From Bacteroidota bacterium (GTDB taxonomy: Bacteria > Bacteroidota > Bacteroidia > Bacteroidales > FEN-979): a stretch of 35,673 nucleotides of DNA. A program made the translations under genes and the position numbers. The stretch spans positions 1-35,673 of the forward strand of contig JAPLDJ010000002.1 in NCBI GenBank assembly GCA_026391805.1, read 5' to 3'. Position 1 is the first letter of the stretch, and the number at the start of each line of letters is the position of its first letter. Below the pieces are notes generated by a model that saw only the letters and a program-made list of their open reading frames with translations, was not told where the DNA came from and made no database searches. This document shows, one piece after another, positions 30,719 through 35,673 of the stretch.

Positions 30719-32164
30719 ATGAAAAAGATCTTTACAAATTCATTTCTCGCATTCCTGATCCTGTTTCTGTTCCTGGCATTCACACCGGAGGGGCAGAAAA
30801 GCCCCAAATTGAGGAGTTCCTATGTGGTGCTCGGCTTTAACGATCTTGGAATGCATTGCGCAAACAAAACGTTTGCCAAGATGTGCATCCTGCCTCCCTA
30901 CAACAACCAGTTTGCACATGTAATCAAAGTGGGTGATGCGTCGAACCTTCCGGAGGTTCAACCGGCGGGAAGCGGAGTGTACGTGACTTATGAGGTCCCA
31001 GGCAACACCTACTCTGTCGGGAAAACCGATTTCTGGACCTATGCCAATACGCTGTTCGGTGTAACCCTTGCTCCGAACATCGGGCTCACCGGTCGCGGCA
31101 TGACCGGTACCATGCATGATACGTTAAATTATTTCGATGCATACGGGATCCCCATCACGCCTTTTACCGATGCCAATCTTGTCACTGAAGATCCTTACCA
31201 GCTGACTCTTCTAAAAGCATATGATGCCGGTAATAACCTGCTGGCAACAACACAAAATACGATCCCGGTATCAAATGATATCAGCTGTGTCAGTTCCGGT
31301 TGCCACAGCAGTGAGCAGGACATCCTGAATGAGCATGAATATTATCCTGCTTTCAGCTCCCCGCCAGTCTTTTGCGCGACGTGCCATCCAGATCCTGCCC
31401 TGAACATGAACAGCGGTTCAGCCGGCTATTTTTCGAAGGTTATACATCAGAAACACGGAAGCATTACAAATAACTGTTATAAATGTCATCCGGGAACCAA
31501 TACCCAATGCCTGAGAGGCTACATGAAGATTATCGGAAAGACCTGCACGGATTGCCACGGAAGCGTTTCCAATGTAGGTAATACCATCGCCTCGGGCCGT
31601 GTCCCCTGGGTGAATGAGCCCAAATGCGGTGACTGTCATGATGCCAATCACAGCGAAAACCCCGGCACACTCTACAAGCTCTCAAAAGGCCATGGTGGAC
31701 TGTTCTGTGAAGCCTGTCACAATTCGACGCATGCTGAAGTGACTTCGGAGAATGCCAATGACAATCTGCAGAACCTGACGCTGCAGGGATATACAGGTCC
31801 GCTGAAGAAATGCGAGGTATGCCATGGATACATTCCTGCAGGTCCGGGTCCCCATGGGTACAATCCATTAGGGATCAGGCCGGTTTCTGAAAAAATACCC
31901 AATGCCACCGAGATCCTCCCGAATTACCCGAATCCCTGTTCATTCATGACCAATATTCCATATACAATACAAGAGGAGGGAACAGTGAGGATTGATGTTT
32001 ATGACCTCTCCGGAAACAAGATCACGACCCTGATGAATGACAGGCTGAAACCCGGCGAATACAAGGCTGAGCTTTATACCGGCAAACTGTCGTCCGGAAC
32101 CTACATCTGTCAGCTGGTGACGAACGGTTCGACCTGCCAGCGAAAGATCCTCGTGATTAAGTAG
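30719..32164 (+). CDS. Exported seven-heme c-type cytochrome with T9SS sorting domain
   Basis: A 481-residue protein with an N-terminal signal (about 1-22). Six CxxCH heme sites are present: CATCH 219, CYKCH 253, CTDCH 276, CGDCH 303, CEACH 330 and CEVCH 365. A seventh is a CX4CH site, C190-VSSG-C195-H196, of the kind found in some multiheme cytochromes. Residues about 30-180 have a beta-rich domain of unknown type. Residues about 395-481 are a T9SS type A sorting domain (ILPNYPNPCSF, GTYICQLV, basic end), so the heme protein should reach the cell surface. Extracellular electron transfer or metal reduction is the obvious inference. A strong terminator follows. Confidence 0.88.
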   Translation: MKKIFTNSFLAFLILFLFLAFTPEGQKSPKLRSSYVVLGFNDLGMHCANKTFAKMCILPPYNNQFAHVIKVGDASNLPEVQPAGSGVYVTYEVPGNTYSVGKTDFWTYANTLFGVTLAPNIGLTGRGMTGTMHDTLNYFDAYGIPITPFTDANLVTEDPYQLTLLKAYDAGNNLLATTQNTIPVSNDISCVSSGCHSSEQDILNEHEYYPAFSSPPVFCATCHPDPALNMNSGSAGYFSKVIHQKHGSITNNCYKCHPGTNTQCLRGYMKIIGKTCTDCHGSVSNVGNTIASGRVPWVNEPKCGDCHDANHSENPGTLYKLSKGHGGLFCEACHNSTHAEVTSENANDNLQNLTLQGYTGPLKKCEVCHGYIPAGPGPHGYNPLGIRPVSEKIPNATEILPNYPNPCSFMTNIPYTIQEEGTVRIDVYDLSGNKITTLMNDRLKPGEYKAELYTGKLSSGTYICQLVTNGSTCQRKILVIK

Positions 32165-32183
32165 ACGATTCAACTGTATGTAA

Positions 32184-32216
32184 TAAGGGGGATCAATCCG
32201 ATCCCCCTTATTTTTT
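32184..32216 (+). terminator. Intrinsic terminator of the cytochrome gene
   Basis: TAAGGGGGATC (32184-32194), a 5-base loop and the perfect complement GATCCCCCTTA (32200-32210), followed at once by six Ts. The clearest rho-independent terminator of the window, 20 bases after the stop. Confidence 0.9.
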
Positions 32217-32226
32217 GAAAAATCCA

Positions 32227-32234
32227 TATCTTTG
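32227..32234 (+). promoter_or_regulatory. -7 element of the fabG-like gene
   Basis: TATCTTTG, an exact TAnnTTTG, 23 bases before the ATG and directly after the cytochrome terminator. The -33 position falls inside the terminator stem, so no TTG is available there. Confidence 0.5.
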
Positions 32235-32257
32235 TCAAAACTTACGAATCAGAAGAG

Positions 32258-33004
32258 ATGAAATTACTTGAAGGAAAAGTAGCGCTGATCACTGGTGCCA
32301 ACCGCGGGATCGGGAAAAGCATCGCCCTCAAATTTGCCGCTCATGGTGCACAGGTTGCATTCTCGGACATCGCCTATAATGACGATTCAATAAAGCTGGA
32401 GGAAGAGGTTGCTGCTTTTGGCGTGAAAGCGAAAGGATATGCTTCAGATGCGAGTTCATTTGAGGATTCGGAAAAGCTGGTGAACGATGTTATCGCTGAA
32501 TTCGGAAAGATAGATATCCTGGTCAACAACGCCGGGATCACACGCGACAACCTGCTGCTTCGCCTGACCGAAGCCGACTGGGACCTGGTCATGAGGGTGA
32601 ACCTGAAATCGGTCTTCAACCTTACCAAAGCCGTCCAGCGCAGCATGATCAAGCAGCGGTCGGGATCGATCATCAACATGAGTTCGGTTGTTGGGATCGA
32701 AGGGAATCTCGGGCAGTCCAACTACTCCGCCTCCAAGGCTGGGATCATCGGTTTCTCAAAGTCGATCGCCCAGGAGCTGGGATCGCGCAACATCCGCTGC
32801 AACGCCATTGCACCCGGTTTTATCGATACGGAGATGACGGCCAGGCTTCCGGAAGAGGTCAGGAATGAGTGGATCGATGATATCCCGCTGAAACGACCGG
32901 GAACCCCGGATGATGTTGCCAATACAGCTCTTTATCTCGCTTCCGACCTTTCAGACTATGTTACCGGACAGGTCATCAGTGTTTGCGGCGGCATGCATAC
33001 CTAG
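32258..33004 (+). CDS. fabG: 3-oxoacyl-ACP reductase-like SDR
   Basis: A 248-residue classical short-chain dehydrogenase, closest in pattern to FabG, which reduces 3-oxoacyl-ACP with NADPH in fatty-acid elongation. The cofactor motif TGANRGIG is at 12-19, NNAG at 90-93, and the catalytic triad is S143, Y156 and K160. The C-terminal part ALYLASDLSDYVTGQVISVCGGM is typical. No acyl-carrier or other fab genes are adjacent. Its end overlaps the earliest possible start of the next gene, so the two are probably co-transcribed. Confidence 0.9.
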   Translation: MKLLEGKVALITGANRGIGKSIALKFAAHGAQVAFSDIAYNDDSIKLEEEVAAFGVKAKGYASDASSFEDSEKLVNDVIAEFGKIDILVNNAGITRDNLLLRLTEADWDLVMRVNLKSVFNLTKAVQRSMIKQRSGSIINMSSVVGIEGNLGQSNYSASKAGIIGFSKSIAQELGSRNIRCNAIAPGFIDTEMTARLPEEVRNEWIDDIPLKRPGTPDDVANTALYLASDLSDYVTGQVISVCGGMHT

Positions 33005-35094
33005 AAACTGAAAACACCTTGGGAATTGTTACCGGATACCCGTTAGGATTCATTTTTTTCTGCCTTCTGCTGGGGGCAGCCTATGCATTTATTCTCTATT
33101 TCAGGACACAAAAGGATGATATCCCCGTCTGGCTTCACAGGGCCATGACACTTTTCAGGTTCCTTTCGGTATCCATCATTGCCTTCCTGCTTCTTTCGCC
33201 CCTGGTCCGAAAACAGACGGAGATCACGGAGAAACCGCTGATCATCCTGGCCCAGGACAATTCGCTTTCCATTCTTCTGTCGCCGGATTCAGGATATTAC
33301 AGAACTGAATATCCGAATCAATTGAAAGAATTTGCAGACAACCTCAGGAAGAAATTTGAGGTGGCAGAATTGTCGTTCGGCGAGAAGACATCAGCAGGTG
33401 TATCCATTTCATTTTCGGAAAAGCAGACCGACATCTCAGCCTTGTTCGAAGAGGTGAACAACCGTTATGCAAACCGGAACATCGGGGCGCTGATCCTGGC
33501 CTCTGACGGCATCTACAACAAAGGAAGCAACCCGTTCTATGCAGCCGAAAAGACACGCTTCCCGGTTTTCACTGTTGCCATGGGCGATACCATGCTGGCC
33601 CGCGACCTGATCCTGAAAAAAATAACCTGCAACAAGACCGTATTCCTTGGCGATAAGTTTCCTGTCGAGATCCTTCTTGAAGCCGATAAATGTGCGGGTG
33701 AGAAAGCCGAAGTGCAGATAAAAAAGGGGGAAGATGTGCTCTTTTCGCGGCCTGTGCAGTTCGGCGCTGAAAGGGATTTCAAGAAGATCAGCCTGACGCT
33801 GGAGGCAAAACAGAAAGGGCTGCAACGTTTCAGCGTTACGGTTCATCCCGTCACCGGCGAATCATCCGTTCTGAACAACAATCAGGATTTTTATGTCGAC
33901 GTCTCCGACACACGTCAGAAGATCGCCATCCTTTACCAATCGCCACATCCCGATGTCTTTGCGGTCAAACAGGCACTGGAAAGCTCTGCCCGGTTCGAGG
34001 TCGAGACCTTCAAACTGGATGCCTTTGACCAGCCTCCGGCCAGGTACAGCGTCATCATCCTTGATCAGCTTCCTTCTGTCGCTGGCTATTCAAATCTTTC
34101 GCGCATTACTGGTTCACCCGCATCACTTCTTTACATCCTCGGTACCGAAACCAGCCTGGATGCCTTCAATGCATTAAAAACAGGACTGTCCATTACATCG
34201 AATAAAACCAATTTTACGGAAACCTTACCCGCGGTGAATGAGGATTTTTCGCTCTTTACGCTGGATAAGGATCTTTCGGATGTGCTGAAGAATGTTCCGC
34301 CGCTGCTGAGCCCATTCGGAACCTACCAGCATTCTCCCGCGGCCGACATCCTTCTTTTCCAGAAGATCGGAAACATCCGTTCCTCTCAGCCCCAGGTCCT
34401 GTTTTTCCAGTCGCAGGAAAGAAAGACAGGTATCATCGCCGGTGAAAATTTATGGAAATGGAGGTTGTCCGACTACCAGCAGAAAGGCGATCACAAGGCA
34501 TTCGACGATCTGATCAACAAAATGGTTCAGTTCCTTTCTGTAAAGGGCGACAAGGGATTTTTCAAGGTGAATGTCAGCAACCGCTTCATGGAGAATGAAA
34601 ATGTCGAGATCGGGGCGGAGGTGTTCAATGAAAGCTATGAGCTGATCAACAGGGATGATGTGAACATCACAATAACCGATGAAAAGGGGAATAAATATCC
34701 GTTTGTCCTGGGGAAGACTGAACGTGGATATTACCTCAATGCCGGCAATTTCCCGCCGGGGAACTATGCCTACCAGGCGTCGGTGAAGACCGGGAAGAAC
34801 CTGTACTCGAAGAAAGGGGAATTTGTCATTATCCCACTCAACCTTGAAGCCCTGAACACGGTGGCCGATCATAACCTTCTGTTCCGGATCGCGAAGAGCC
34901 ACAACGGTGAAATGTTCTATCCGCGTGAACTGGAAAAACTGGAGAAAAAGATCAGGGCAAGGGAAGATATCCGCCCGGTATTCTATACAACAAAACGTTT
35001 TACCGACCTCGCCGGGAATGTATGGCTCTTCCTGATCATCCTGGCGCTTCTGGCAGGGGAGTGGTTTATGAGGAAGAGGAGCGGAGCTTATTAA
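32983..35094 (+). CDS. Membrane protein with VWA-like domain
   Basis: Up to 703 residues. Two membrane segments lie near the N-terminus (about 16-38 and 54-73) and one at the C-terminus (about 681-697). Between them is a large periplasmic-type part. D92-N-S94-L-S96 fits the MIDAS DxSxS of von Willebrand A domains, and ILASDGIYNKGSNP supports that fold. A C-terminal Ig-like domain (PPGNYAYQASVKTGKNLY) follows. There is no ATG near the start: TTG 32983 overlaps fabG by 22 bases, and TTG 33019 (giving MGIVTGYPLG) is an alternative I cannot exclude. Such proteins are common in Bacteroidetes, with function unknown. Confidence 0.75.
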   Translation: MRRHAYLETENTLGIVTGYPLGFIFFCLLLGAAYAFILYFRTQKDDIPVWLHRAMTLFRFLSVSIIAFLLLSPLVRKQTEITEKPLIILAQDNSLSILLSPDSGYYRTEYPNQLKEFADNLRKKFEVAELSFGEKTSAGVSISFSEKQTDISALFEEVNNRYANRNIGALILASDGIYNKGSNPFYAAEKTRFPVFTVAMGDTMLARDLILKKITCNKTVFLGDKFPVEILLEADKCAGEKAEVQIKKGEDVLFSRPVQFGAERDFKKISLTLEAKQKGLQRFSVTVHPVTGESSVLNNNQDFYVDVSDTRQKIAILYQSPHPDVFAVKQALESSARFEVETFKLDAFDQPPARYSVIILDQLPSVAGYSNLSRITGSPASLLYILGTETSLDAFNALKTGLSITSNKTNFTETLPAVNEDFSLFTLDKDLSDVLKNVPPLLSPFGTYQHSPAADILLFQKIGNIRSSQPQVLFFQSQERKTGIIAGENLWKWRLSDYQQKGDHKAFDDLINKMVQFLSVKGDKGFFKVNVSNRFMENENVEIGAEVFNESYELINRDDVNITITDEKGNKYPFVLGKTERGYYLNAGNFPPGNYAYQASVKTGKNLYSKKGEFVIIPLNLEALNTVADHNLLFRIAKSHNGEMFYPRELEKLEKKIRAREDIRPVFYTTKRFTDLAGNVWLFLIILALLAGEWFMRKRSGAY

Positions 35095-35097
35095 ATA

Positions 35098-35127
35098 GCG
35101 AAAAGCGAAATAGCGAAATAGCGAAAA
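35098..35127 (+). repeat. GCGAAAA/GCGAAATA repeat
   Basis: GCGAAAA, GCGAAATA, GCGAAATA, GCGAAAA run from just after the VWA-like gene to the ATG of the next gene and fill the whole 33-base spacer. It is the third location of this unit in the window. Confidence 0.8.
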
Positions 35128-35673
35128 ATGTCGAGTTTATTTTTTTATCTGATTCTTGGGATCCTTTTGTTCGACTATCTGTTCGAACAGTTCCTGTCAT
35201 ACCTCAATTCGACCTGCTGGAGCGACAAGCTTCCTGAGGAACTGGCAGGGATCTATGACCAGGAAAAATACAGCCGGTCGCAGCAGTACGAGAAAAGTAA
35301 GCAAAAATTTGCACTTGTCGTCGAAACGCTCACCTTTATTGCCATGGGCTTCATGCTGCTTTCGGGCGGATTTGCATGGGTGGATGGCTTCGTCAGGCAT
35401 TTCACCAGTCAGCCCATCCTGGTGGCACTGCTGTTTTTCGGGATCCTCGGGCTTGTTTCCAATTTGCTTTCTGTTCCGTTCGACGTTTACCATGTTTTTG
35501 TCCTGGAGGAGAAGTTCGGTTTTAACCGGACCACCGTAAAAACGTTTGTTTTTGACCGGCTGAAGGGGCTGCTTTTAGGAGTTATCATCGGCGGCGGGTT
35601 GCTTTCGCTGATCATCCTGATCTATGAATCCACCGGAAGTTATTTCTGGATCATTGCATGGGGGGTGATCACA
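35128..35673 (+). CDS. M48-family (Ste24/CAAX-type) metallopeptidase, N-terminal part
   Basis: An open frame of 182 codons from ATG 35128 to the window end, with no stop. The visible part has an N-terminal membrane segment, the stretch LPEELAGIYDQEKYSRSQQY, further hydrophobic segments, then SVPFDVYHVFVLEEKFGFNR. These are hallmarks of the Ste24/CAAX protease N-terminal domain (Peptidase_M48_N). The HExxH zinc site should lie beyond the window. It should be a membrane-bound zinc protease for quality control or protein maturation. Confidence 0.88.
   Translation, partial: MSSLFFYLILGILLFDYLFEQFLSYLNSTCWSDKLPEELAGIYDQEKYSRSQQYEKSKQKFALVVETLTFIAMGFMLLSGGFAWVDGFVRHFTSQPILVALLFFGILGLVSNLLSVPFDVYHVFVLEEKFGFNRTTVKTFVFDRLKGLLLGVIIGGGLLSLIILIYESTGSYFWIIAWGVIT

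Overview
The window reads as chromosomal DNA of a Bacteroidota bacterium, probably Bacteroidales or a close relative. Supporting signs are three proteins with C-terminal type IX secretion (T9SS) sorting domains, promoters of the TTG/TTTG-N19-20-TAnnTTTG type, and a glycogen cluster of the Bacteroidetes kind (GDE, GT4, GH57, GT3/GT35). No tRNA, rRNA or CRISPR array was seen.

Layout. 1-5250 is an AT-rich accessory region: a secreted beta-lactamase-fold hydrolase with TPRs, a membrane HExxH protein, a MntA/HepT AMPylation toxin-antitoxin pair lying between two ~95-bp attC-like palindromes, a Fic AMPylase with its own promoter and tandem palindromic operators, then a 42-bp minisatellite. 5289-7546 holds an EF-hand protein coupled to an unusual duplicated class V aminotransferase. 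7711-9123 is a secreted Asp-box (BNR) propeller. 9239-13216 holds VIT1-like, YihY/BrkB, DoxX, a small protein and patatin. Three of these genes have the same promoter architecture, a probable stress-type regulon. 13419-14054 is a small T9SS protein. 14055-16880 is a scarred island: RhuM, a likely methylase tail, a broken radC, an orphan and a dispersed repeat.

17037-35673 is mostly core: mnmE and sucD diverge, and sucD converges on a beta-helix lipoprotein. Four co-directional glycogen genes follow: debranching enzyme, GT4 glycosyltransferase, GH57 amylase with a FliG-C-like tail, and a 1417-residue glycogen synthase-phosphorylase fusion. Next come a T9SS-exported seven-heme cytochrome with a good terminator, a fabG-like SDR, a VWA-like membrane protein, and the start of an M48/Ste24-type protease cut by the window end.

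Most promising for novelty: (1) the FliG-C-like domain on a GH57 enzyme in a glycogen operon; (2) a promoter class with TnnTGTAA direct repeats 21 bp apart and exactly 22 bp upstream of the -7 element, in front of yihY, doxX and patatin genes; (3) attC-like gene cassettes carrying AMPylation systems; (4) intergenic spacers built of different 7-bp repeats, often as inverted pairs. All family names are by-eye recognitions; no database search was run.
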